Below are positions 42,949-52,173 of a stretch of DNA of 64,000 nucleotides, one piece after another. A program made the position numbers and the translations under genes. Every line of letters begins with the position of its first letter. Position 1 is the first letter of the stretch. The notes beneath the pieces were generated by a model that was given only the letters and a program-made list of their open reading frames with translations, was not told where the DNA came from and made no database searches. Source of the stretch: Actinoplanes sp. DH11 (GTDB lineage: Bacteria; Actinomycetota; Actinomycetes; Mycobacteriales; Micromonosporaceae); contig NZ_JAHWGU010000019.1 in NCBI RefSeq assembly GCF_020873875.1, positions 62,001 to 126,000 on the forward strand, in the 5' to 3' direction.

Positions 42949-44031
42949 TCAGGCCATCGCGTGCAGGAACGTGGTCAGGGCAGCCCGGTACGGCTCGAGG
43001 GTGCGCAGGTCCACGTACTCCTCGGGGCCGTGCTGGCCGTCCCCGCCGGGACCGAAGATGACCGCGTCCACGCCGTGCGCCGAGTAGAACCGGCCGTCCG
43101 CCGCTCCGTGTTTGCGCAACAGCGTTCCCGCGTACCCCTGCTCCCGCGCCGCCGCCCGCAGCAACCGGACCGCCTCGCCGGACGCGTCGGCGTGGTGCGG
43201 GGCGCCGAGCGCCTCGACGGTGACCCGCACGCCGGGCCCGGCCACCGAGGTCAGGAACGCGGCGATCTCCTCGGCGGTGTGCCCGGCCAGGTCGGGGTCG
43301 GACGGCGGGAACCGGATGTCGAGCAGCGCCGACGCGTCGGACGGGACGATGTTGGCGGCCTCGTTCGACGTCTCGATCCGGGCCACGTTGATCGTCGTGG
43401 CCCAGGCCTCCGTCTCCGGGGTGGGATGCCGCGCCAGCAGCCGGTCGATCGCGCGCATCAGCGTGACGAGCGCGTTCGAGCCCAGCCACGGGTAGGCGGC
43501 GTGCGCCGGACGGCCGCCGGCGGTGAGCCGGGCCCGCAGGATGCCCTTGGACTCGGTGACGATGCGCAGGCCGCTCTGCTCGCCGACGACCACGAACCCG
43601 GCGCGCACGCCCTGTGCCACCTGGTGCCCGGTGCCGTCGAAACCGCCCACCTCCTCGTCGGTGACCAGCTGCAACCCGACCGGGTACGGCAGCGCGCCGG
43701 CGGTGTCCCGGAAGACCGTGGCCAGCACGACCGCTGCCGCTTTCATGTCCTGCGCGCCGCGCCCGAACAGCAGGTCGCCGTCGCGGCGCGCGGTGAACTG
43801 CGCGTCGGCGCCCGGCACCACGTCGAGGTGCGCGTTGAGGATCACCCGCGGGGTGCCGGCGCCCGCGGTGACGAGCGCGCTGGGCCGGCCCCGGGAGGTG
43901 AAGCGGCGCACTTCGAAGCCCGGCCCGACCAGGTCGAGCACGAAGCCGAGCGCGCGGTGCAGCTCGTCGGGGCGGTCCGCGGTGGAGCGGATCCCGATCA
44001 GCCGCACCACGGCGTCGACAAGCTCAGCCAT
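42949..44031 (-). CDS. M20-family metallopeptidase
   Basis: The 360-residue protein has the M20 catalytic core: NAHLDVVPG (zinc His and Asp), GAQDMKAAAVV (bridging Asp) and TDEEVGGFDG (catalytic Glu pair). A dimerisation insert follows (GGRPAHAAYPWLGSNALVTL). ArgE/DapE/carboxypeptidase-like amidase activity is expected; the substrate is not clear. It starts at ATG 44031 without a strong ribosome site. Confidence 0.9.
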   Translation of the reverse strand: MAELVDAVVRLIGIRSTADRPDELHRALGFVLDLVGPGFEVRRFTSRGRPSALVTAGAGTPRVILNAHLDVVPGADAQFTARRDGDLLFGRGAQDMKAAAVVLATVFRDTAGALPYPVGLQLVTDEEVGGFDGTGHQVAQGVRAGFVVVGEQSGLRIVTESKGILRARLTAGGRPAHAAYPWLGSNALVTLMRAIDRLLARHPTPETEAWATTINVARIETSNEAANIVPSDASALLDIRFPPSDPDLAGHTAEEIAAFLTSVAGPGVRVTVEALGAPHHADASGEAVRLLRAAAREQGYAGTLLRKHGAADGRFYSAHGVDAVIFGPGGDGQHGPEEYVDLRTLEPYRAALTTFLHAMA

Positions 44032-44043
44032 GGGGACAGGGTG

Positions 44044-44268
44044 TCATCCGCGGGGGTAGATCTGCTCGCCCGCCTGGACCGCGACCGGCAGCCGGTTGCC
44101 GGCCGGCGGCAGCGGGCAGGTGGCGAAGTCGGTGTACGCGCACGGCAGGTTCGCGGCCCGGTTGAAGTCCAGCACCACCGAGCCGTCCGCCGCCGGCGGT
44201 GCCACGGCCAGGCTGCGGTTCGCGGCGCCGGTCCGGTGCTCCACTCGCCTAATCCCTACTTGTTGCAT
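44044..44268 (-). pseudogene. C-terminal fragment of a DUF1684 protein
   Basis: The last 60 or so codons match the end of DUF1684 proteins (VVLDFNRAANLPCAYTDFAT; CPLPPAGNRLPVAVQAGEQ). The rest of the family domain, normally over 150 residues, is missing. The frame continues to 44268 into the promoter region of the riboswitch gene with no homology. It is probably a remnant. Confidence 0.7.
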
Positions 44269-44299
44269 GGGAAATTTGCATCTGCTACCTTCCTGGTCA

Positions 44300-44418
44300 G
44301 GTCATGAGTGCCAGCGCACAGCCCCGGCTTGCTGGCCGGCAACCCTTGCGTTCGCGATGGGGTGCCCCGGGTGAGGACCGGGCCGGTCATCGCCCGATGC
44401 CGGCAAGCTGCGGACCCC
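44300..44418 (+). ncRNA. SAM-IV riboswitch
   Basis: The leader matches the SAM-IV aptamer: GGTCATGAGTGCCAGCG, CCCCGGCTTGCTGGCCGGCA followed by ACCC, GATGGGGTGCCCCGGGTGAG, then a pseudoknot region and CCGGCAAGCTGCGGACC. SAM-IV binds S-adenosylmethionine and lowers expression of sulfur genes in actinobacteria. It ends 14 bases before the ATG, so the 3' part may sequester the ribosome site GGAGG at 44421-44425. Confidence 0.92.
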
Positions 44419-44432
44419 GTGGAGGCTCGGTC

Positions 44433-45665
44433 ATGCCCGCACTCGACATCATCGGTGACGATCTCAAGGTCGCTCTGCCCTCCGGGGAGGCCGTCCGCTT
44501 CGTCCACCTCGACTACGCGGCGTCAGCGCCCTGCGTGGCCGCCGCGGCCGACGCGGTGCGCGATCTGCTGCCGCGTTACGGCAGCGTGCACCGCGGCACA
44601 GGGGTACGGTCCCAGGCGTCCACCCTCGCCTACGAGCTGGCCCGGGATGTGGTCGCCGAGTTCGTCGGCGCCGGCCCGGAGCACGAGGTCGTCTTCACCC
44701 GGAACACCACCGACGCGCTGAACCTGCTCGCCCGCGCCCTGCCCGCCGGCACCACGACCGTGCTGTTCGACGCCGAGCACCACGCCAACCTGCTGCCCTG
44801 GCCGAACCAGCTGCGGCTGCCGGCGCCCGCGTCCCCGGCCGCGGCGGTCGCCGACCTGGACGCGGCCCTGACGGACCTGTCCGGCCCGGTGCTGGTCGCG
44901 GTCACCGGCGCCGGAAACGTCACCGGCGAACTCTGGCCGGTCCGGCAGCTCGCCGACGTGGCGCACCGGCACGGCGCACGGATCGTCGTCGACGCCGCCC
45001 AGCTCGCCCCGCACCGGCCGGTGGATCTGACCGGCCTCGGCGCCGACTATCTGGCGTTCTCCGGCCACAAGCTGTACGCGCCGTTCGGCGCCGGGGTACT
45101 GGCCGGCCGGTCCGACTGGCTGGACGCCGCCGAGCCGTACCTGGCCGGTGGCGGTGCCAGCGCCGCCGTGGGTGACCGGCCGGCGGACCTGTCCTGGGCG
45201 ACCGGCCCGGCCCGGCACGAGGGCGGCACCCCCAACCTGTTCGGCGCGGTCGCGATCGCCGCGGTCTGCGAGGCCTTGACCGCCGCCGGCCCGGACGCGC
45301 TGCACGACCGGGAGCAGGCCCTGCTGGACCGGTTGCGGGCCGGCCTGCGCGAGCTGCCCGGCGTCACCGAGGTCAGCCTGTTCGGCCCGGACCACCCGCG
45401 GGTCGGCATCGTCTCGCTCGCCTTCGACGGGCGCGACCCGGCCGACGTGGCGCTGGTGCTCGGCCGCGACCACGGCATCGGGGTCCGCGCCGGCCAGTTC
45501 TGCGCGCACCCGCTGGTGCGGCGGCTGACCGGCGGCACCACCGCCGGCGCGTGCGGTGACGGCACGACTCCCGGCCTGCTGCGCGCCAGCCTCGGGCTGG
45601 GCAGCACCGCCGAGGACGTGGACCGGTTGCTGGCCGCGCTGCGGGACGTCGTGCGAAACACCTGA
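44433..45665 (+). CDS. Cysteine desulfurase-like PLP enzyme under SAM control
   Basis: The 410-residue class V aminotransferase-fold protein has a PLP-binding Lys in LAFSGHKLYAPFG (about residue 214), His in DAEHHANLLPW, Asp in VVDAAQLAPH, and a Cys in GQFCAHPLVRRL in the position of the persulfide Cys of SufS-type enzymes. It probably removes sulfur from cysteine. Control by a SAM-IV riboswitch links it to methionine/SAM supply. ATG 44433 follows GGAGG. Confidence 0.88.
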   Translation: MPALDIIGDDLKVALPSGEAVRFVHLDYAASAPCVAAAADAVRDLLPRYGSVHRGTGVRSQASTLAYELARDVVAEFVGAGPEHEVVFTRNTTDALNLLARALPAGTTTVLFDAEHHANLLPWPNQLRLPAPASPAAAVADLDAALTDLSGPVLVAVTGAGNVTGELWPVRQLADVAHRHGARIVVDAAQLAPHRPVDLTGLGADYLAFSGHKLYAPFGAGVLAGRSDWLDAAEPYLAGGGASAAVGDRPADLSWATGPARHEGGTPNLFGAVAIAAVCEALTAAGPDALHDREQALLDRLRAGLRELPGVTEVSLFGPDHPRVGIVSLAFDGRDPADVALVLGRDHGIGVRAGQFCAHPLVRRLTGGTTAGACGDGTTPGLLRASLGLGSTAEDVDRLLAALRDVVRNT

Positions 45666-45718
45666 TCCGCTACCGGGATGTTCCCGTCCCGCCCACGGCC
45701 GGCGCCGATCATCGGTGT

Positions 45719-48034
45719 GTGGCGACCTGGATGAAGTGGCTGCGCGACCGGCTCCCGGCCGGTGGCGGGCTGCGTGACGAGGACTGGGCGGGCCGGCACC
45801 GGCTGCTGACGGTGCTGCTCGCCGTCATCATGGCGGCGCTGATCGTGTTCGGCGTGCTGCAGGGCGACGAGCACACGCCGGCCCTGCTGCTCACCGTGGG
45901 CCTGACCCTGCCGTGCCTGGTGGCGGCGAGCCTGCTGCGGTCGCGCCGGGTGCGCGCGGTCTTCGTGGCGCTCGGCTACACCGTGGCCTGCGCCGGGTTC
46001 GTCTCGCTCGCGCACGGCCTCACCGAGGCGCACTTCACGTTCTTCATCGCGGTCGCCGCCCTGGCCCTCTACCGGGACTGGGCGCCGTTCGGGGCGTTCC
46101 TGATCGCCACGGTCCTGCACCACGGCGTCTTCGGGACCCTGGTCAGCGACCACACCTACGACCACGACGAGGCGATGGCTCACCCGCTGGTGTGGGCGCT
46201 GCTGCACGGCGCGGCGGTGCTGCTCGCCGCCGGCTTCCAGATCGTCTCCTGGCGGCTCACCGAGGTCGAGGAGGACCGGGCCCGGGACAACCTGGACGAG
46301 AGCCAGGCGCAGCTCAGTGTGGCGTTCGACCAGACGCCCGTACCCATGGCGATGTTCTCCCCGGAGGGCGTGGTGCTGCGGACCAACGCCGCCTACCGCG
46401 AGTGGCTTCGTCTGCCCGACGAACTGCCCGCCGGGTTCGCCCTGGCGGACCTGCCGCTGACCCCGGTGGAGGCCGGCGAGGAGTCGATGCTGGGCCTGCT
46501 CACCGCCAGCCGGGAGCCGATGACGATCACCCGGCAGTACCGCCGGGACACCGGTGAGCTGATCTGGGTGCAGGTGCACGGCACCAGCCTGCACGACCGC
46601 AACGACGAACTTCGGCTGATCTTCGTGCACTGCTTCGACGTGACCGCCACCCGCGACCACGAGGCCGAGCTGCGTTACCAGGTGCGTCACGACGCGCTCA
46701 CCGGGCTGCTGTCCCGCAAGGCGTTCGAGCACGACCTGGCCATCCTGCTCACCGAGAGCCCCGAGCCGGTCAGCGTCGTCTACCTCGACGTCGACCGCTT
46801 CAAGTCGATCAACGACGGCTCCGGGCACCACACCGGTGACGACGTGCTGCGGGCGCTCGCCGCCCGGCTCACCCAGGTCGTCCCGGCCGGTGCCCTGATC
46901 GCCCGGCTCGGCGGCGACGAGTTCATCGTCGCGCTGCCCGGCCCGGCCGGCATCGGCCTGCGGGTCGGCAACAGCATCCTCGCCTGCCTGGCCGAGCCGC
47001 TCGCCCTCGGCACCGCCGAGCGGATCGGGCTGCCCGTCTCGCTCAGCATCGGCGTCACCACGGCGTTCGGCCCGTCCACCGCCGACGAGGTGGTGCTGGC
47101 CGCCGACACCGCGATGTACGCGGCGAAGCGGGCCGGCGGCAACCGCCTGCACGTCTACACCGACGACCTGCGGGTGCCGGTGCAGGAGCGGATCGCCGCC
47201 GAGGCCCGGCTGCGCCGCGCGCTGGCGGCCGACCCGCGCTGGACGCTGCCGCTGTGGTTCCAGCCGATGGTCTCCACCGTCACCGGCCGGGTCATCGGCG
47301 CCGAGGCGCTGGTCCGGATGCGCACCGAGGAGGGCACCGTGCTCGGCCCCGGCCAGTTCATCGGCGCCGCCGAGGAGACCGGCCTGATCGTGCCGCTCGG
47401 CGCGCACGTGCTGCGGTCCGCGGTCGAGCACCTGGTGCACTGGTCCGACCGGCTCGGCTACGTCTCGGTGAACGTCAGTCCCCGCCAGCTCGCCGAACCC
47501 GACTTCGTGCCGATGGTGGCCGCGCTGCTCGCCGAGTACCCGTACCTCGACCCGTCCCGCCTCGTTCTGGAGATCACCGAGACCGCGCTGATCTCCTCGA
47601 CCGTCGACGTCAGCGAGCGGCTCACCATGCTCAAGCAGCTCGGTGTCCGGGTCGCGCTCGACGACTTCGGCACCGGGTACAGCTCGCTGACCTGGCTCGA
47701 GTCGCTGCCCGCCGACGTGGTGAAGCTGGACCGCTCGTTCGTGGCCGGCCTGGCCGAGGACGACCGCAAGTCGTCGATCATCTCGGCGGTGCTGTGGCTG
47801 GCCCGGTCGCTGGGCATGTCCACGGTCGCCGAGGGCGTCGAGGAGATCGCCGACTGGGAGGCGCTGCGGGCCGCGGGCTGCCCGGCCGTGCAGGGCTACT
47901 TCTTCTCCAAGCCGCTGCCGGCGCCCGAGTTCGACCGGTTGCTGGCCGCCGGGACCACGGTGGCCGACGTGGTGAACGCTTCCTTCGGGGGAGTTCACCT
48001 GAACGAAACCACCGGGAGCGCACTGGCCGGTTAG
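45719..48034 (+). CDS. Membrane GGDEF-EAL cyclic-di-GMP enzyme with a PAS domain
   Basis: The 771-residue protein has five to six membrane helices (about 28-185), a PAS domain (about 200-310), a GGDEF domain with intact GGDEF at about 400 and an EAL domain with EAL at about 527 (GAEALVRM), plus the metal-binding DDFGTGYSS. Both active sites look intact, so it could make and break cyclic di-GMP. GTG 45719 lies six bases after GATCAT. Confidence 0.92.
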   Translation: MATWMKWLRDRLPAGGGLRDEDWAGRHRLLTVLLAVIMAALIVFGVLQGDEHTPALLLTVGLTLPCLVAASLLRSRRVRAVFVALGYTVACAGFVSLAHGLTEAHFTFFIAVAALALYRDWAPFGAFLIATVLHHGVFGTLVSDHTYDHDEAMAHPLVWALLHGAAVLLAAGFQIVSWRLTEVEEDRARDNLDESQAQLSVAFDQTPVPMAMFSPEGVVLRTNAAYREWLRLPDELPAGFALADLPLTPVEAGEESMLGLLTASREPMTITRQYRRDTGELIWVQVHGTSLHDRNDELRLIFVHCFDVTATRDHEAELRYQVRHDALTGLLSRKAFEHDLAILLTESPEPVSVVYLDVDRFKSINDGSGHHTGDDVLRALAARLTQVVPAGALIARLGGDEFIVALPGPAGIGLRVGNSILACLAEPLALGTAERIGLPVSLSIGVTTAFGPSTADEVVLAADTAMYAAKRAGGNRLHVYTDDLRVPVQERIAAEARLRRALAADPRWTLPLWFQPMVSTVTGRVIGAEALVRMRTEEGTVLGPGQFIGAAEETGLIVPLGAHVLRSAVEHLVHWSDRLGYVSVNVSPRQLAEPDFVPMVAALLAEYPYLDPSRLVLEITETALISSTVDVSERLTMLKQLGVRVALDDFGTGYSSLTWLESLPADVVKLDRSFVAGLAEDDRKSSIISAVLWLARSLGMSTVAEGVEEIADWEALRAAGCPAVQGYFFSKPLPAPEFDRLLAAGTTVADVVNASFGGVHLNETTGSALAG

Positions 48035-48037
48035 AGT
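48032..48037 (+). promoter_or_regulatory. -10 box upstream of the GH92 gene
   Basis: TAGAGT overlaps the TAG stop of the preceding gene and lies exactly 6 bases before the ATC at 48044, the same geometry seen at leaderless ATG and GTG starts in this window. Confidence 0.45.
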
Positions 48038-48043
48038 CCGGCC

Positions 48044-50263
48044 ATCCTAGACGACGTTGATCCCTTCATCGGCACGGCGGCCACCGATCTGCCTCGCGCA
48101 CACGGTCTGGCCGCCACCTGGTGGTGGCCGAAACCGCAGGTGGGCAACACCCACCCCGGTGCCACCTCGCCCTTCGGCATGGTCTCCGCGTGCGCCTACT
48201 CGGGGGCGTATCCGACCGGTTACGGCAGGTACGCCAAGAACACCGAGGGCGTACCGGAGGAGATGTTCGACAGGCTCCAGGCCTCCGGTTTCACCCATTT
48301 CCAGCAGTCCGGCACCGGGGCGATCCGCAAGTACTACAACTACGTGCGGGTCACCCCGATGATCCAGCCGCTCGACGACCTCGGCCAGTCCTGGCCGCTG
48401 GAGGACGAGCGGGCCGAGGCCGGCTACTACGCGGCGAACCTCGACACCGGCGTGCGCTGCGAGATCACCGTGGGGGAGAAGGTCGCGGTGCACCGCTACA
48501 CCTTCCCCGACCACGACAGCGCCCGCATCGTCATCGACCTGTCCTGCGGCGGCCTCGGCATCGACCTGGGACGCACGGTGCCGCTGCGGGCCCAGGCCGA
48601 GAGCATGGGGTACGGGCGCGGCCAGGCCACCGTGGTGATGGAGGGTGTGCCGCTCTCCGTGCACGTCGAGGTGGACAGCCCCGGCTGGCGGCAGATGCTC
48701 TGGTACGACCGGCGGCTCATCCCCGGCGGCACCCGGCTCGACTTCGACAGCATCCGGCACACCACGCTGCGCCCGTTCGGGATGCTGTTCCTGGGGCCGA
48801 CCCGGGCCGGGCAGACCATCGAGGTGCGCCTCGGGTTCTCGCTGCGCGGCACCGAGCAGGCCCGCGCCAACCTGGAACGCGAGTGCGGCGGGGCACCCAG
48901 CGCCTTCGAGACGGTCCGCGCCCGCACCCGGTCCCGCTGGCGTGACCACCTCGGCCGGGTCCAGGTCGACGGCGGCACCCCGGCCCGGCGCACGGTGCTG
49001 GCGACCTCGCTCTACCACTCGCTGATCAAGCCGTGCATCGCCGAGGACGAGAGCCCGTTCTGGCCGACCTCGGGGCCGTACGCGTTCGACATCTGCACCA
49101 TGTGGGACATCTACAAGACCCAGCTGCCGCTGCTGTCCGCGATCGTCCCGGACCGGGCGAACGAGCTGCTCGAGTCGCTGATCCGGGTGTGCGAGGAGGA
49201 GGGCAACTTCCCGATCGGGTACCGGATGGCCCGCGGCGCCGACCGGTTCTTCCGGCAGGCCAGCGCGCTCGCGCACACCGCCCTGGCGGACGTGCACGCG
49301 CTGCGCCGGCCCGGCATCGACTGGACGTGGGCGCTGGTGCACATGGTCGACGACCTGCGCCGGCTCTACGGCGAGGACTTCCGGGAGCACGGCGTGGTCC
49401 ATCCGATCACGCACACGCTCGATCTCGCGTACGCCCACCACTGCACCGCGCAGGTGGCCCGCGCCCTGAACGACCACCGCCTCGCCGATGATCTGGAGCG
49501 GCGCAGCCGCGACTGGGTGAACGCCTTCGACCCGGGCACCGGCCTGCTGCGGGACTCCGAGTTCTACGAGGGCGGCAAGTGGAACTACTCGTTCCGGCTG
49601 CTGCACGACATGGCCGCGCGGATCGCGCTGGCCGGCGGTGACAGCGGTTTCGTCGACAAGCTGGACCGGTTCTTCGGCTACGGCGCCGGCCCGGTCACCC
49701 AGCCCGGTCGCTGCCCGTCGCCGGTGGAGATGGCCGCCGGGTACGCGCTGAACCGGTTCGAGGGCCTCAACAACGAACCCGACATGGAAGCGCCCTGGGC
49801 CTACCACTACGCCGGCCGGCCGGACCGCACCGCGGAGGTGGTGCACGCCGCGCTGACCTGGCAGTTCGGCACCGGCCCGGGTGGGCTGCCGGGCAACGAC
49901 GACTCCGGCGGGCTCAGCTCCTGGTACGTCTGGGCGTCGCTCGGGCTGTTCCCGGTCGCCGGGCAGAACCTGTTCCTGGTCAACGCGCCGGCGTTCGCCC
50001 GGGCACAGCTCAGCGTCGAGGGCGGCGAGTTCGTCGTCGAGACCAGCGGGCACCGGGACACCCCGATCGGCGTGGACGGTCCCGGCCACGACCCGGCACC
50101 GCGGTACGTGCAGTCCGCCACCCTCAACGGCCGCCCGCTGCACACCACCCATCTGAGCGCCGCCGACGTCCACCAGGGCGGCCGGCTGCACCTGCGGCTC
50201 GGCCCCGAACCCTCCACCTGGGGTCAGGGGTCCCGGCCGCCGTCCCTCTCCACCCCCGCTTGA
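48044..50263 (+). CDS. GH92-family alpha-mannosidase-like glycosidase, probable ATC start
   Basis: The protein matches GH92 from DPFIGTAATDLPRAHG, encoded from 48059, upstream of the first ATG or GTG in frame (GTG 48140, inside QVGNTHPG). The frame is closed by TAG at 48032, and between it and DPFIG no ATG, GTG or TTG occurs; ATC 48044 sits six bases after a TAGAGT box. The C-terminal domain shows FDICTMWDIYKTQLPLLSAI and GNDDSGGLSSWYVWASLGLF. Expected activity is calcium-dependent exo-mannosidase; there is no signal peptide. Confidence 0.8.
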   Translation: MLDDVDPFIGTAATDLPRAHGLAATWWWPKPQVGNTHPGATSPFGMVSACAYSGAYPTGYGRYAKNTEGVPEEMFDRLQASGFTHFQQSGTGAIRKYYNYVRVTPMIQPLDDLGQSWPLEDERAEAGYYAANLDTGVRCEITVGEKVAVHRYTFPDHDSARIVIDLSCGGLGIDLGRTVPLRAQAESMGYGRGQATVVMEGVPLSVHVEVDSPGWRQMLWYDRRLIPGGTRLDFDSIRHTTLRPFGMLFLGPTRAGQTIEVRLGFSLRGTEQARANLERECGGAPSAFETVRARTRSRWRDHLGRVQVDGGTPARRTVLATSLYHSLIKPCIAEDESPFWPTSGPYAFDICTMWDIYKTQLPLLSAIVPDRANELLESLIRVCEEEGNFPIGYRMARGADRFFRQASALAHTALADVHALRRPGIDWTWALVHMVDDLRRLYGEDFREHGVVHPITHTLDLAYAHHCTAQVARALNDHRLADDLERRSRDWVNAFDPGTGLLRDSEFYEGGKWNYSFRLLHDMAARIALAGGDSGFVDKLDRFFGYGAGPVTQPGRCPSPVEMAAGYALNRFEGLNNEPDMEAPWAYHYAGRPDRTAEVVHAALTWQFGTGPGGLPGNDDSGGLSSWYVWASLGLFPVAGQNLFLVNAPAFARAQLSVEGGEFVVETSGHRDTPIGVDGPGHDPAPRYVQSATLNGRPLHTTHLSAADVHQGGRLHLRLGPEPSTWGQGSRPPSLSTPA

Positions 50264-50288
50264 CGGCTCTCACCCGAAGGAAACACCC

Positions 50289-51542
50289 ATGAGTCGACCG
50301 ACCCGCCGCCTGGTCATCGCGGTCCGCGCCGACCCGGTCATCTGCGGACACTCCGGCGAGGCGCGCAACCTCGCCGAGGTGGCGCTGACCCGTGGCTTCG
50401 ACGACGTCCGGTTGCTCACGTGGCCGATTCCGACCCTGCAGGCGGCCGGCTTGCCGCTGAAGCCGCTCGACCGGCTGCTGCCGTACAGCCCCGGCATCAC
50501 GGTGGAACGACCGGAATCGGTCGGCGACTACCGGGTGCCGGACGGGCGGCACCTCGCCGGGCTGACCGGCCGGCTGGTGGAGCTGCTCAGCGAGCCGGTG
50601 CCGACGGTGTGCCTGTCGATGTATCTGGTCCCGCACACCCAGGTGATCAACGACGCGGTGACCGCGGCCCGCGCCGCCGGCTTCGGCCCGCAGGTGCACA
50701 CGATCGCCAAGGCGGTCGGCTCGGACGTCACCAACGTGATCCGCAACTGCCTGCGCGAGGGCCGGTTCGGCGCGGCCACCGTGCTGCTCACCACGTTCCT
50801 GGCCAGCGACGAGGTGGTCGCGGTCTCGGAGTACACCCGCGACGAGATCATCGCCTCGGCCGAGGAGGTCGACGCGCACTGCGGCACCCGGTTCGCCGAG
50901 CAGTGCCGGCAGCGCGTCACGGTGAGCTACCCGCCGATCGACGCGTCCGCGTTCCTCGGCCTCGAGGACAAGGCGGTCGACGACGCACTGACCCGCCGCG
51001 GCCTCGAACGCGGGAAGTACGTCCTGTTCCTCTCCCGCGTCGCCCGCGCCAAGGGGATCTACGACCTGGTGATCGCCTTCGGCCAGATGCGCGCCCGCGA
51101 GGACGTGAAACTCGTCATCGCCGGCACCGGACCGGCCCTGGAACACGTGCAGGCGATGGCGAAGGAAGACGACCGGATCGTCTTCCTCACCGACGTCGAC
51201 GACGACGAGAAGCCGCTGCTCATGGCGGGTTGTGCCGCGTACGCGCTGCCCACCAAGCCGGAACCCGACTTCGTCGAGACCTTCGGCATCGCGCTGGCCG
51301 AAAAAGCCCTCGCCGGCGGCGGCCCGATCGTCACCACCCTGACCGGCGGCACCGGCGAGGCGGTCGGCGACGCGGCGATCATCGTGGAGGCGGGCGACAT
51401 CGGCGCCCTCGCGGACGCGCTCGACCGGGTCGTGCTGGACATGCCCGACGCGCAGAAGCGCGACCTCGAGACGCGCGCGCGGGCGCACGCGATGCAGTTC
51501 GACCGCGGCGCGGTCTTCGACGGGCTCTTCAAGCCGTTGTGA
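50289..51542 (+). CDS. GT4-type glycosyltransferase
   Basis: The 417-residue protein has the GT-B fold with a C-terminal GT4 nucleotide-sugar domain (VLFLSRVARAKGIYDLVIAF; LVIAGTGPALEHVQAMA; ETFGIALAEKALAGGGPIVT, with the usual Glu). A ribosome site (GAAGGAAA) precedes ATG 50289, 25 bases after the GH92 stop, so the two may form an operon handling mannose-type glycans. Confidence 0.87.
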   Translation: MSRPTRRLVIAVRADPVICGHSGEARNLAEVALTRGFDDVRLLTWPIPTLQAAGLPLKPLDRLLPYSPGITVERPESVGDYRVPDGRHLAGLTGRLVELLSEPVPTVCLSMYLVPHTQVINDAVTAARAAGFGPQVHTIAKAVGSDVTNVIRNCLREGRFGAATVLLTTFLASDEVVAVSEYTRDEIIASAEEVDAHCGTRFAEQCRQRVTVSYPPIDASAFLGLEDKAVDDALTRRGLERGKYVLFLSRVARAKGIYDLVIAFGQMRAREDVKLVIAGTGPALEHVQAMAKEDDRIVFLTDVDDDEKPLLMAGCAAYALPTKPEPDFVETFGIALAEKALAGGGPIVTTLTGGTGEAVGDAAIIVEAGDIGALADALDRVVLDMPDAQKRDLETRARAHAMQFDRGAVFDGLFKPL

Positions 51543-51569
51543 GACGGGCTTTTCACAGCGTTTCTCATA

Positions 51570-51610
51570 CGCGCGACGGCCGCTCCAGAAACAGAAGCGG
51601 CCGTCGCGCG
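51570..51610. terminator. Perfect 15-bp hairpin, bidirectional terminator
   Basis: CGCGCGACGGCCGCT and its exact complement enclose an 11-base loop between the convergent genes ending at 51542 and 51679. No T-tract is present; the strong stem and position support termination. Confidence 0.75.
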
Positions 51611-51678
51611 ATCTCCCGGGTTTCCGGTCTTCCCGTGGCGCACGGCATCGCTCATGCCGCAGCCATCGGGTGCGACGG

Positions 51679-52173
51679 CTACAGCTTGCCCTCGGCGGCG
51701 AGCTGCTCCAGCCGGGCGTAGCCCTCGTTCACGCCGACCTCCATGCCGCTCTGCAACCAGCCGTCGCGGCCCTCGAAGCTGTCGCACAGCGACTGCGCGT
51801 GCAGCCGGGTCCGGCCGTCACCGAGGTCCTCGAAGCGCAGCGTCTCCAGCGACACCGCGTCCGGCATGCCCTCCCAGGTGAAGGTCTGCACGATCAGGCC
51901 CGGCCGCACCTCGTGGAAGCAGCCGTGGAAGGCGAACTCCTCGCCGCTGGTGTCACCGACCCGGCTGGAGACGTAGCGCCAGCTGCCACCGGTCCGCGCC
52001 TCCCAGTAGTCGATCTTGTTGGCCACCGAGTCCGGCCCGTTCCACTGGACGAACAGCTCCGGGTCGGTGTGCGCCCGGAACAGCTGCTCCGGCGTCGCGT
52101 CGAAGTCCCGCGTGATGCGGATGATCGGCAGCTTCGGGTCGGCCTCGATGGCCGCCTCGACGATCTTGTTCAT
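51679..52173 (-). CDS. SRPBCC/AHSA1-domain protein
   Basis: The 164-residue protein has the AHSA1-type fold: IRITRDFDATPEQLFRAHTD; PELFVQWNGPDS; a central GGSWRYVSS strand; and a C-terminal helix GWLQSGMEVGVNEGYARLEQ. It overlaps the ArsR gene by ATGA. Paired ArsR-AHSA1 genes are common in actinobacteria; the ligand or substrate is unknown. Confidence 0.88.
   Translation of the reverse strand: MNKIVEAAIEADPKLPIIRITRDFDATPEQLFRAHTDPELFVQWNGPDSVANKIDYWEARTGGSWRYVSSRVGDTSGEEFAFHGCFHEVRPGLIVQTFTWEGMPDAVSLETLRFEDLGDGRTRLHAQSLCDSFEGRDGWLQSGMEVGVNEGYARLEQLAAEGKL

Noticed and set aside
45047..47998. Minus-strand open frame of 983 codons
   Set aside because: It is the shadow of the desulfurase and GGDEF-EAL genes; there are no domains.
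48140..50263. GTG 48140 as the GH92 start
   Set aside because: It would remove the conserved DPFIGT segment encoded directly upstream in the same frame.
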